Source: Candidatus Bathyarchaeota archaeon (GTDB taxonomy: Archaea > Thermoproteota > Bathyarchaeia > Bathyarchaeales > Bathyarchaeaceae). From it: 5,578 nucleotides of DNA. Each line of letters starts with the position of its first letter. Within the stretch, counting starts at the first letter, position 1. This document shows, in pieces, positions 1 to 5,409 of the stretch. The position numbers and the translations under genes are program-made. The stretch covers positions 1 through 5,578 of the forward strand of contig DAOVDC010000052.1 in the NCBI GenBank assembly GCA_030669695.1, written 5' to 3'. The notes beneath the pieces were generated by a model. That model was not told the origin of the DNA, searched no databases, and saw only the letters and a list, made by a program, of their open reading frames with translations.

Positions 1-606
1 GTCGTCAATGTTTCTGACGTTCTGTCCAAAACCCCAAGCTTCAAGCCCACCCGGGTTTACGATCTTTATGGCATAACCTTTCGTGGCAACCATTATCCAG
101 GCTACGTGAGCTGCACATTCCTTGATCATTCCGTCTCGAAGGTCTTCTAAGACGAACCACCAATCCCCCAGTAACGGATAGCTGGCCTTGTCAACCATGG
201 GTGTATCATTGAGCTCCTCATGAGTGTGCCGAGCCTCAAGTGGAGGCATCGAAGGATTCATGATCGTTGTATATCCCATTCTTGCATAACGGTAGCCAGT
301 TGTGAATGTTGATGGAATAGAATAGCCCACCCCAGACCTGGTAATGGCTGTTTTTGCTTCTACGTCTCTAAAATGGTCTTCAGGTCGGAGAAGACGACCA
401 GTATTAACTTCCGCGCCGGCGATGTGACAGTGAATGTCAACTCCGCCTGGCATAACAATCATTCCAGAAGCATCAATCACCTTTGCTTTTTTCTCATCTA
501 CTTTTTCAACGATTTTTCCATCGCTGATTGCGAGGTCCATTTTTTCTCCATCTATGCGATTTAGAGGATCGTAAACAAAGCCGTTTTTAACAATAAGTTG
601 TGTCAT
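1..606 (-). CDS. fwdA: Formylmethanofuran dehydrogenase subunit A, N-terminal 202 residues (cut by left edge)
   Basis: This is the amidohydrolase-like subunit of formylmethanofuran dehydrogenase. In the known complex it exchanges a formyl group between methanofuran and formate at a dinuclear metal site, and formate moves to or from the redox subunit FwdB. The frame opens at an ATG read from 606 and stays open to position 1, so the 3' part lies outside. Residues 1-55 form the usual amidohydrolase N-terminal beta region. The metal-binding HxH motif is at H59 and H61 in GVDIHCHIAGAEVN. The stretch YAIKIVNPGG holds K181, the probable carboxylated-lysine ligand by analogy with the Methanothermobacter enzyme (alignment by eye). 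GDWW near 147-150 is also typical. The start overlaps the fwdB stop as ATGA, and an AAGGAG ribosome-binding site lies at 616-621, 9 bases upstream. Both point to co-translation after fwdB. Full-length FwdA is about 560-580 residues, so roughly a third is visible. No defects are seen. Confidence 0.95.
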   Translation of the reverse strand, partial: MTQLIVKNGFVYDPLNRIDGEKMDLAISDGKIVEKVDEKKAKVIDASGMIVMPGGVDIHCHIAGAEVNTGRLLRPEDHFRDVEAKTAITRSGVGYSIPSTFTTGYRYARMGYTTIMNPSMPPLEARHTHEELNDTPMVDKASYPLLGDWWFVLEDLRDGMIKECAAHVAWIMVATKGYAIKIVNPGGLEAWGFGQNVRNIDD

Positions 607-2042
607 TTTCGTTTGCTCCTTATTCTGCGAACTTCGTGGAGGATTCTTTGCAGTATCTCGACATCAGAAAGACAATTGCTTGGTGGTTCTACAATTTTCT
701 TTAGTGGTAAAGGAACGTGGTCCATGCGGTAGGCAGTCCCCTCTGTCTCGATCCCTACGAAAGTGGATGGAAACACCACATCCGCCATTAACGAAGTAGG
801 AGTTGTTTGTGGGTCAATCACAATGAGAGGATTTTTCACCAAGTTTTGAGCTGCTTTTTTTGGGAAATGCGCGACCGGATCTGAAGCGATGACAAGCCCA
901 GCATCCGCTTCCTCTCGACACAATATATCAATCACCGATGTTTCACCAGGGTTGTACTGTGGATAGCCTTGAGAGAAGTCAACGGCAAAGGGGTATCCAG
1001 TTTGCCAAGTGAAGACGACGTTTGCTCCAGTCACATTGAAATGTCCTCGCATAGGCATAATCAGGAATTTTGTGCGCTGATTCAGATCGCGAACTAGAGA
1101 AATTGCGGCATCAATGTTTCGGATCTTACCTTCAGTCATGGTTAGCCCTAATCCGAAAAAGATAACTCCCATTTTGCATCCTATCATAACATCAGCAATT
1201 TCGTCAAGCGTTTCAACAGGCACCCCAGCAACATGGTCAACCTCAAGTTCCTCATCTGCAATAAGCATGCGAAAGGCTTGCAGAAGCTCGTAGTCTTTGT
1301 TGGGTTCAACCTGAAGGAAATAATCAGCTGCTTCAGCTGAATGGGTCTTACGAACATCTACGACAACCATCTTTCTTTTCTTCTGGAACATAGTGTAGGG
1401 GAGTTCGCGACTGATCTCAGGTGTAGCGAATACGTCGCGTCCAAGGACTAGATTGACAGCCCTTCGCAGTCTCTTTTTAGATAGAATGCCGCCCAATCGT
1501 GAGACATGCGCTCTCCATGTACTCTTTTGAAATCTACCATTCGAAAATGTAGTGTATCTTTCTACGTGGCGGGGATGAGCGCTCCAAGGGTCGCATCCCC
1601 AGTAGAAGATGAGATCTGCTCGATGCCGCAGTTGTCCCAGAGTGCAAGATGCAATGCCGACATCTTGGATGCTCAGAATAGACGGGCCATGACAAATGGT
1701 AGACGTGTTGTCGATAACTCCGCCAACCTCCTCGGCGAGTTCCAGTCCGACGCGAATTGCTTCGCAACTTGTGGAACTCCAGCCATACAATAGGGGGTAT
1801 GTTGCATCTATGAGAATCTCTGCGCTTTTTCTAACCGCTTCGTCCCAAGAAGCTTCAACCAACTCGCCATTCTTTCTTACAAGCGGTTTCGCATTTCTGT
1901 GATTTGCATAGTCTAAAAACTTGGCTGCACCAATAGCGCATGCGTTTCTAACTTCTGTTATAACATTGTTTTTTACAATAACTTCGATGTCATCGCAAAA
2001 AGAACCGCAGACTGGACAGGTCACTTGGGAAACGACGGGCAC
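603..2042 (-). CDS. fwdB: Formylmethanofuran dehydrogenase subunit B (Mo/W-pterin catalytic subunit)
   Basis: This is the catalytic subunit. It interconverts CO2 and formate on a tungsten- or molybdenum-bispterin cofactor, fed by an Fe-S cluster. The 479-residue product starts with a [4Fe-4S] motif: C9, C12, C16 (CPVCGSFCDD) and C35. The metal-ligand position is C117 in STICHGPS, encoded by TGT at 1692-1694, so this is the cysteine and not the selenocysteine form. Family blocks YWGCDPWSAHPRH (147-159), VVVDVRKT (226-233), GHFNVTGANVV and the GYPFAVDFSQGYPQYNPGE block are all present. Homologues are usually near 430-440 residues. The excess sits mostly at about 172-222, a basic segment between YTTFSNGRF and the VVVDVRKT strand. 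The start is GTG, two bases after the fwdD stop, with GAGGG at 2050-2054 seven bases upstream. The sequence does not show whether the metal is W or Mo, and the fmdB isoform name cannot be excluded. Confidence 0.96.
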   Translation of the reverse strand: MPVVSQVTCPVCGSFCDDIEVIVKNNVITEVRNACAIGAAKFLDYANHRNAKPLVRKNGELVEASWDEAVRKSAEILIDATYPLLYGWSSTSCEAIRVGLELAEEVGGVIDNTSTICHGPSILSIQDVGIASCTLGQLRHRADLIFYWGCDPWSAHPRHVERYTTFSNGRFQKSTWRAHVSRLGGILSKKRLRRAVNLVLGRDVFATPEISRELPYTMFQKKRKMVVVDVRKTHSAEAADYFLQVEPNKDYELLQAFRMLIADEELEVDHVAGVPVETLDEIADVMIGCKMGVIFFGLGLTMTEGKIRNIDAAISLVRDLNQRTKFLIMPMRGHFNVTGANVVFTWQTGYPFAVDFSQGYPQYNPGETSVIDILCREEADAGLVIASDPVAHFPKKAAQNLVKNPLIVIDPQTTPTSLMADVVFPSTFVGIETEGTAYRMDHVPLPLKKIVEPPSNCLSDVEILQRILHEVRRIRSKRK

Positions 2043-2044
2043 TC

Positions 2045-2443
2045 TTATTCCCTCTTGTAATGTACTTCAAGCAGATCAAGTATGCTTGACACTCTTTCTT
2101 CAAGAGCAGGCTCAATCTCGGCAGGTATCCCCTTCAGTGAAGGCATCCCAGTTCCATGCGTTTCTGGGTCCATGATGAGGCTTGCCCAAGGACCATAGGG
2201 AATGAAAACGACCTTAGGGTGTGGTGTTGTCGGCGACTTAACAAGCCTTACGACTACAGAACCGAAATTGGTGATGATTTTGACATTTTCGTTTTCTCTT
2301 ATTCCAAGTGATTTTATGTCTTCTGGGTCCATATGACAAATCGCCACGCTCTCTTGGTACTCCTCTGAAAGTTTGCCGTGTTCCTTTCCCACACCTTGAT
2401 CGACTGTTCGACCGGTCAACAGTGAAACTTTTAGTTTAGGCAT
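2045..2443 (-). CDS. fwdD: Formylmethanofuran dehydrogenase subunit D (molybdopterin dinucleotide-binding)
   Basis: This 132-residue protein is the small subunit that supplies the molybdopterin-dinucleotide-binding beta-barrel domain; in many enzymes of this superfamily the same domain is fused to the catalytic chain. Recognisable blocks are LLTGRTVDQGVGKE (8-21), a central HMDPEDIKSLGI (37-48) typical of the MPT-binding barrel, FIPYGPWAS (80-88) and the C-terminal THGTGMPSLKGIPAEIEP (95-112). The length is normal for FwdD. The ATG at 2443 has GGTGGG at 2452-2457, eight bases upstream, and agrees with the usual family N-terminus. It is the first gene of the visible fwdD-fwdB-fwdA run. FwdC and the Fe-S subunits (FwdF/G) are not in the window. 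A weak upstream 23-codon frame overlaps its start codon, which could matter for translation but is unproven. Confidence 0.94.
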   Translation of the reverse strand: MPKLKVSLLTGRTVDQGVGKEHGKLSEEYQESVAICHMDPEDIKSLGIRENENVKIITNFGSVVVRLVKSPTTPHPKVVFIPYGPWASLIMDPETHGTGMPSLKGIPAEIEPALEERVSSILDLLEVHYKRE

Positions 2444-2507
2444 CAGGTTGTCCCACCGAAAGGATACGCTTTGACTCGTTAATCAGCTTGAAACGTTTAC
2501 TAAGCAT
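2436..2507 (-). other. 23-codon leader ORF overlapping the fwdD start (tentative)
   Basis: An ATG read from 2507 opens a 23-codon basic frame beginning MLSKRFKLINESK. It ends at a TAA (2436-2438) just inside fwdD, in a different frame, so its last codons cover the fwdD ATG. Such an overlap would allow translational coupling or re-initiation. There is no good ribosome-binding site before it, only a weak GGCTGAG, and the peptide is not recognised. It is listed because of its position; it could easily be chance. Confidence 0.2.
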
Positions 2508-2533
2508 GACTCAGCCTATTAATGTTATTGATG

Positions 2534-2556
2534 TTACTTGTCTTTCATAAACCTCC
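2534..2556 (-). promoter_or_regulatory. Strong Shine-Dalgarno followed by a four-codon mini-ORF in the fwdD leader
   Basis: On the minus strand GGAGGT (2551-2556) is followed two bases later by ATGAAAGACAAGTAA, which encodes MKDK and a stop. It is the best anti-16S match in the region, yet it heads only a four-codon frame about 90 bases before the fwdD ATG. It may be a leader peptide or ribosome-landing site that influences fwdD, the relic start of a lost gene, or chance. The site is plain to see; its function is not. Confidence 0.35.
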
Positions 2557-2571
2557 TTTTTTTCGATTCCA

Positions 2572-2683
2572 TTATACATTCTGATGTTGTTGAACATTGA
2601 CACGAACCTTCTTATCTGGACGTAGGTAGTTGCATGCTTCGCATTCAAACTTGTACAACTCAATGAACCTAACTCACTTTCAT
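2572..2683 (-). pseudogene. Possible broken small CxxC (zinc-finger-like) protein
   Basis: One minus-strand frame reads VRFIELYKFECEACNYLR and continues for 15 more residues to a TAA at 2572-2574. It looks protein-like, with a hydrophobic start, a CxxC pair and a basic tail containing one histidine, as in small archaeal zinc fingers. In that frame there is no ATG after the preceding stop. However, an ATG at 2681-2683 would join it perfectly if the four bases at 2674-2677 were removed, giving MK-VRFIELYKFEC. That suggests a 4-base insertion in a former small gene. Alternatives are translation from the in-frame TTG at 2656-2658, or coincidence. No family name is assigned. Confidence 0.3.
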
Positions 2684-2750
2684 ACAGTTTTCCAATCCTT
2701 TTGTTTGTGTCATATATTGAACGGGGGTAGAAACCGTCACACACGCGGGT

Positions 2751-3344
2751 CTATACCGGTAGAACGGCCTCTCCTGAAGCCAGTTTCATCAAGTCTTCTT
2801 CTCCCTCAGCATAACCCGAAGCGATTAAGGTGTCCCCAGCTTTTATCACAATATTAGGCTTAGGACGTATCCATTTTCCCCCTCTTCTAATACTTAACAC
2901 CCACATCCCCGTCTCCTCTGGAATCTGAGCATCCCGCAGAGTTTTGTTTATCAACGAAGATTTTCTTGCTACTTGCACACGAGTCACTGTTTCCTCAGCC
3001 TCCTCAATCACAAGCTTCAAAACAGGATGCGGCTCTAACCCTCTCAAAACAACCCCAGCTATCTCCGCAGCAGCATCCGCTATCTTTTCCGTAACAACTC
3101 CCAACCTTATCAAACCGAGGAAATCCTTGGATTCTTTTCGCTTGAACCCGCTTGACAAAACTAGAAGTTCAAACTCTGTGTGCAACTCATCTACGTGTTC
3201 TTCGAGTTCTTGCACTTCTTCCGCCAGCTCATGACTGTTAAGAAGAAGTGAGGAGTATGCAAGGTCCATCATGAGTTCAGAGGTGTCTTTCAGCTCCACG
3301 AGCTTATCTACAATTTTTTTGAAGGGTCTTTTAGGTGATGCCAT
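2751..3344 (-). CDS. PhoU-like and TrkA_C (RCK_C) domain protein, second of a tandem pair
   Basis: This 197-residue soluble protein has two parts. Residues 10-110 form a PhoU-like helical bundle: acidic helices such as LAEEVQELEEHVDEL, then ADAAAEIAGVVL. Residues 130-190 form a TrkA_C/RCK_C domain: SSLINKTLRDA, WVLSIRRGGKWIRP and IKAGDTLIASG. In archaea this fusion is typical of cytosolic regulators of cation channels or transporters, where the RCK_C part senses a ligand or ion; the exact ligand cannot be read here. It is paralogous to its upstream neighbour, for example LVELKDTSELMMDLAY against LVEMKDISELMIDLAY. Its ATG lies three bases after that gene's stop, and the GAGG in that gene's last codons acts as the ribosome-binding site. 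The pair is therefore one operon, possibly a hetero-oligomer. No membrane segment and no adjacent transporter are present. Confidence 0.88.
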   Translation of the reverse strand: MASPKRPFKKIVDKLVELKDTSELMMDLAYSSLLLNSHELAEEVQELEEHVDELHTEFELLVLSSGFKRKESKDFLGLIRLGVVTEKIADAAAEIAGVVLRGLEPHPVLKLVIEEAEETVTRVQVARKSSLINKTLRDAQIPEETGMWVLSIRRGGKWIRPKPNIVIKAGDTLIASGYAEGEEDLMKLASGEAVLPV

Positions 3345-3347
3345 AAT

Positions 3348-3956
3348 TTAATCCTCTAATTTCTGAACCGTCCCATCAGCAAGTCCTTTAAATTCCTCAA
3401 CGCCTAACGGAGCTCCTCGAGCAACAAGAACATCCTCCTTGTGAACTGTTTCATCCTCCTTTGGGTTTATGATCCAATTCTTTCCTCGACGAATTGCAAT
3501 GATGTCGACCCCAATCTTTGCGGCCAGCTCTAATTCTCCTAATTTTCGCCCAACTAGAATTGAACTAGGCTTAACCTCGGTGCGGGCTAGTCGTTCCTCA
3601 ACCTTTTGGAAAGCCTCACGAACAATGGGATGAATACCGATTTCCTGCAACACTATTGCAGCTATATCAGCAGCAGCATCAGAAATCTTGTTAGCGGCGG
3701 CAGCCACCACGGAAACTCCGACAAGAGCCTCGGCGTCTTCCGCGTCTCTAGCAGCCAACATGGCGTTCATACCCAAAATGTAGGCAAGCGTGTCAACATG
3801 TTCCTCTAGTTCTAAAACATCCTCAGCGAGTTCACGACTATGAAAAAGGGCTGCGGAGTACGCCAAATCGATCATTAACTCGGATATGTCTTTCATTTCA
3901 ACGAGTAAGTCTCGAACTGGCATGGGCTTGTACTCAATTTTTTCTAGGCGCACCAT
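3348..3956 (-). CDS. PhoU-like and TrkA_C (RCK_C) domain protein, first of a tandem pair
   Basis: This 202-residue product has the same architecture as the next gene. The PhoU-like helices are at about 12-122 (MKDISELMIDLAYSAALF, LAEDVLELEEHVDTL, NKISDAAADIAAIVL). The TrkA_C domain is at about 131-195 (SSILVGRKLGELEL, IIAIRRGKNWIINP, VHKEDVLVARG). The helical half is richer in alanine than in its partner. The role is inferred as a cytosolic regulatory subunit for a cation transporter; archaeal homologues often sit near MgtE/SLC41-type or Trk-type genes, but none is visible here. The start at 3956 is preferred because the N-terminus then matches the paralogue's length. GGAG lies 3970-3973, 13 bases upstream, slightly far. 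M12 is a less likely alternative start. A TATA-like element sits about 60 bases upstream. The two genes probably arose by tandem duplication. Confidence 0.88.
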   Translation of the reverse strand: MVRLEKIEYKPMPVRDLLVEMKDISELMIDLAYSAALFHSRELAEDVLELEEHVDTLAYILGMNAMLAARDAEDAEALVGVSVVAAAANKISDAAADIAAIVLQEIGIHPIVREAFQKVEERLARTEVKPSSILVGRKLGELELAAKIGVDIIAIRRGKNWIINPKEDETVHKEDVLVARGAPLGVEEFKGLADGTVQKLED

Positions 3957-4013
3957 GCTGTTAAAAACTCTCCAAGCGTAACATAGTCTCGCTACCTAGC
4001 ATTAGACTGTGTG

Positions 4014-4021
4014 TATATTAA
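4014..4021 (-). promoter_or_regulatory. Candidate archaeal TATA box for the PhoU-TrkA_C operon
   Basis: On the minus strand TTAATATA lies inside an AT-rich patch (4014-4028), about 58 bases before the ATG at 3956. With the usual spacing of about 25 bases, transcription would begin near 3990 and leave a leader of about 35 bases containing the GGAG site. No clear purine-rich BRE precedes it, and the patch is nearly palindromic, so direction is uncertain. Confidence 0.4.
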
Positions 4022-4114
4022 TATTAATGTGGACTGTTATTAATTTTACAAGAGAACCAAGGCGGTTTATTCAGAAATTAAGTATCGGCTACTAGACATA
4101 GCGCGATAGAGTAT

Positions 4115-4120
4115 AAAAAA
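4115..4120 (-). terminator. Candidate T-run terminator for the zinc-ribbon gene
   Basis: The plus strand has AAAAAA here, so the minus-strand transcript would end in six U residues (CTTTTTTATAC). It lies about 120 bases downstream of the zinc-ribbon stop and before the PhoU promoter. Archaeal termination commonly uses such U-tracts. No hairpin is apparent, and the run is short. Confidence 0.3.
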
Positions 4121-4238
4121 GACGAATATACTTTCCAAGCTACACAACATTCCAGTATTATCATTGGTTTTTGTGGTTTTTCTTTATTTTGAAGAACGCA
4201 TGGTATTTTTGGATTTTTACAAGTGTTTCTACAGAAGT

Positions 4239-4472
4239 TTAATATGTTCCCGAGGATTTCTGGGGGTTTTCTTTATTTCTAAGAAAAGCTGGGTATACAT
4301 CGAATGGCGCGCGTGCGTCCCGCACAACATGTTTTGTGCCATGATGTATCCTCACGAAGATCACGGGGCACCTCGGGTTTCTGCACGCATACTCTGCCTT
4401 TTTCGGGTGCTTCTTCATCGGTTTTCCGCAGCTAGGACAGTTAATGCTTCTCGTTTTCCTGTCTCGCGCCAT
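4239..4472 (-). CDS. Small archaeal zinc-ribbon protein, 77 residues
   Basis: This is a small basic protein with one four-cysteine zinc ribbon: C12 and C15 (CPSCGKPMKKHPKKAEY) and C30 and C35 (CRNPRCPVIFVR). The treble-clef-like spacing and the KPMKKHPKKAEY knuckle are typical of short, uncharacterised archaeal zinc-ribbon proteins; the cellular role is unknown, and nucleic-acid or protein binding is only a guess. The ATG at 4472 is well supported by AAGGTGA at 4479-4485, six bases upstream. That site overlaps the TAA of the decayed frame to its right, an arrangement usual inside operons. Residues 43-77 (ending in RNKENPQKSSGTY) are polar with no recognised motif, and their coding sequence is echoed just downstream. 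A 78-codon frame overlapping its 5' end (4441-4677) is judged not real. Confidence 0.75.
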   Translation of the reverse strand: MARDRKTRSINCPSCGKPMKKHPKKAEYACRNPRCPVIFVRIHHGTKHVVRDARAPFDVYPAFLRNKENPQKSSGTY

Positions 4473-4483
4473 CAGCTGTCACC

Positions 4484-4628
4484 TTAAAACCAGAGTTTTT
4501 TGTAGCGTCTCTTACCGTAGTATCATGTGTGCTTTTACGTGAGGTGGCTCCACGCCTCCTCCCACCTCTAACCTGCGGTCGCATCGTCGACAACATAGCT
4601 CTCCATACTTTGTGACCAACATCCGCAT
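4484..4628 (-). pseudogene. Frameshifted remnant of a small CxxC...LW-type zinc-binding protein
   Basis: The minus strand shows a protein-like pattern split over frames. One frame gives KYGELCCRRCDRRLEVGGG (from about 4610) and ends at the TAA at 4512-4514. Another frame, read from 4522, gives YYGKRRYKKLWF and a TAA at 4484-4486. The middle part (GATSRKSTH, about 4530-4556) reads best in the third frame. Together they resemble small archaeal proteins of the form CxxCxxxLxVGD ... YHxxCYExLW. In the last block the expected H and C ligands would be Y and R, each a one-base change (CAC to TAC, TGC to CGC). The final TAA overlaps the ribosome-binding site of the intact zinc-ribbon gene, as expected for a former operon partner. 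The family pattern is from memory, so this is a reasoned but unverified call. Confidence 0.4.
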
Positions 4629-4679
4629 CACGGTGATCAGCCACCAAGCCATTGCTTCTAAGCCTCCATACTTTCATAT

Positions 4680-4869
4680 TTAGGGCATTTCTTCATAGAG
4701 AACATCCATTTCCTCCAGCCTCCGCCGAAGATTTTCCGCACCCTTATAGATGTCCTCCTCCTTCTTCGCACCTACGCACACGATCTTGCCGTTGGGGAAT
4801 ATTAGAAAAACAACGCTTGGGCTTTCCATTCGGTAAATCGCGCCTTGGAAACTGCTCCGGCTTGTACAT
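4680..4869 (-). pseudogene. tbp: C-terminal fragment of TATA-box-binding protein with a frameshift
   Basis: Archaeal TBP binds promoter TATA boxes through a saddle made of two repeats. Here only the C-terminal part of the second repeat remains: YRMESPSVVFLIFPNGK, then IVCVGAKKEEDIYKGAENL and a short tail to the TAA at 4680-4682. The conserved lead-in YKPEQFP is present at about 4846-4866 but in another frame. Removing one A at 4845-4846 restores YKPEQFPGAIYRM, the standard TBP sequence. About 62 residues survive, against about 180-190 in a full TBP. Upstream of about 4870 no TBP sequence is seen; the DNA instead carries the plus-strand permease fragment. A single frame extending to an ATG at 4925 exists, but its first 25 residues are unrelated. 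The fragment is very unlikely to be functional, and the host must have an intact tbp elsewhere. Confidence 0.75.
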
Positions 4870-4871
4870 GC

Positions 4872-5315
4872 ATGCAGAGAACATCGCGTTTTAAGATGGC
4901 TCTTTCTCTCAGCCTTTTCAGTCATGTAGGCTCCCTACCGCCAATCCTTTCAATGGTTCATGCCCGAAGGAGAACGCCTTGGATCGCTGTGGTTTGCGTG
5001 ATGGTTCTCTCCATGTTTTTTGTCTTGTTAGGTGATATAGAACTGGTTGCCGGCATAACAAGCTTTGGAGTCTTCATCACATTTGCGCTTGTGAACCTTT
5101 CATTGATATGGTTGAGATACAAAAAACCAGAGTTGAAGAGACCGTTTAAGGCGCCTATTAACATCGGAAAGTTCCCGGTAATAGCTTTCTTAGGCTTGGC
5201 TTCTTGTGTGCTGATGGTGACACAATTCGATGTGAATGTTGTACTGTTTGGAACATTTGTTATAGGCCTGGGTGTAATCGCCCACAAGATTTGTAAACGA
5301 AAGATTATCGCGTAG
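4872..5315 (+). pseudogene. C-terminal fragment of an APC-family amino acid permease
   Basis: The frame encodes the last four membrane segments of an APC-superfamily amino acid/polyamine transporter. Counting from the TTG that opens the frame at 4845, homology is clear from residue 29 (position 4929): GSLPPILSMVHARRRTPW, then helices at about 44-65 (IAVVCVMVLSMFFVLLGDI), 68-90 (VAGITSFGVFITFALVNLSL), 108-127 and 131-148. The loop RYKKPELKRPFKAPINIGKF is the hallmark connecting loop of this family. A full permease has about 450-500 residues and 12 helices, so the first eight helices are missing. The stop is natural (TAG at 5313-5315). No ribosome-binding site is seen before 4845, 4872 or 4896, and the 5' end abuts the TBP remnant on the opposite strand. 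A truncated gene joined at a rearrangement point is the best reading. Substrate cannot be told. Confidence 0.75.
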
Positions 5316-5409
5316 TGTAAGTCCTTTTCAACACTTGACTTGCTTAATGCCCCCTAGAAACTCTCGCTCTAACCTGCTTTCTTTCGTTCAACTTCTTAAT
5401 TAGAGCTGG
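5316..5409. other. Short intergenic region between converging reading frames
   Basis: These 94 bases lie between the permease fragment stop (plus) and the stop of the right-edge gene (minus). I see no coding frame, no strong T-run and no obvious hairpin. Confidence 0.5.

Larger units (their letters stand above)
2444..2750. other. Intergenic stretch upstream of fwdD: leader-like, no convincing intact gene
   Basis: About 307 bases separate the PhoU-TrkA_C stop from fwdD, long for this compact region. On the minus strand a 77-codon GTG-started frame (2511-2744) spans most of it. Its product, beginning MCDGFYPRSIYDT, matches nothing I recognise, and it is probably chance. In another minus frame lies a CxxC-bearing peptide, listed separately. 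There is also a strong GGAGGT site before a four-codon frame, and a 23-codon frame overlapping the fwdD start. Possible minus-strand TATA-like stretches are ATATAT at about 2712-2717 and TTAATA at about 2518-2523. Neither has a clear purine-rich BRE, so I do not assign a promoter with confidence. No tRNA, rRNA or CRISPR repeat is visible. Confidence 0.5.
3957..4238. other. Intergenic region between zinc-ribbon gene and PhoU-TrkA_C pair
   Basis: This AT-rich stretch of 282 bases has no convincing gene on either strand. It holds the candidate TATA box of the PhoU pair, a minus-strand T-run that could end the zinc-ribbon transcript, and one copy (4166-4206) of an imperfect repeat of the zinc-ribbon gene's 3' end. 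A plus-strand frame starting at 4164 runs through it and across the zinc-ribbon gene, but it is low-complexity, rich in F, Y and V, and looks like an antisense shadow. Confidence 0.6.

Noticed and set aside
373..564. A plus-strand 63-codon ORF near the left edge.
   Set aside because: It is antisense to fwdA, whose HxH motif and conserved blocks fix the true frame.
1692..1694. Possible selenocysteine at the FwdB metal-ligand position.
   Set aside because: The codon is TGT (Cys), not TGA, so no recoding is needed.
1506..1793. Plus- and minus-strand alternative ORFs inside fwdB (also around 1534-1902 and 1921-2175).
   Set aside because: They overlap the strongly conserved FwdB and FwdD coding frames and look like frame shadows.
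2511..2744. A 77-codon GTG-started minus-strand ORF upstream of fwdD.
   Set aside because: No recognisable motif and no ribosome-binding site, and it competes with the CxxC peptide in another frame. Treated as chance.
4164..4487. A plus-strand 107-codon ORF over the zinc-ribbon gene.
   Set aside because: It is antisense to a gene with clear zinc ligands and a good ribosome-binding site, and its first part is low-complexity T-rich sequence.
4600..4676. Short direct repeat AAAGTATGGAG on the minus strand (about 4604-4614 and 4664-4674).
   Set aside because: Eleven bases twice, with no further copies and no link to ends of a mobile element; not enough for a repeat feature.
4441..4677. A 78-codon minus-strand ORF directly after the TBP stop and overlapping the zinc-ribbon start.
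   Set aside because: Its product is basic and shows no motif. It overlaps the well-supported zinc-ribbon start by 32 bases, and a better protein-like signal (KYGELCCRRCDRR, YKKLWF) lies in the other two frames. A faint likeness of VADHRDADVGHKV to the end of IS605-type TnpB was considered but is too weak.
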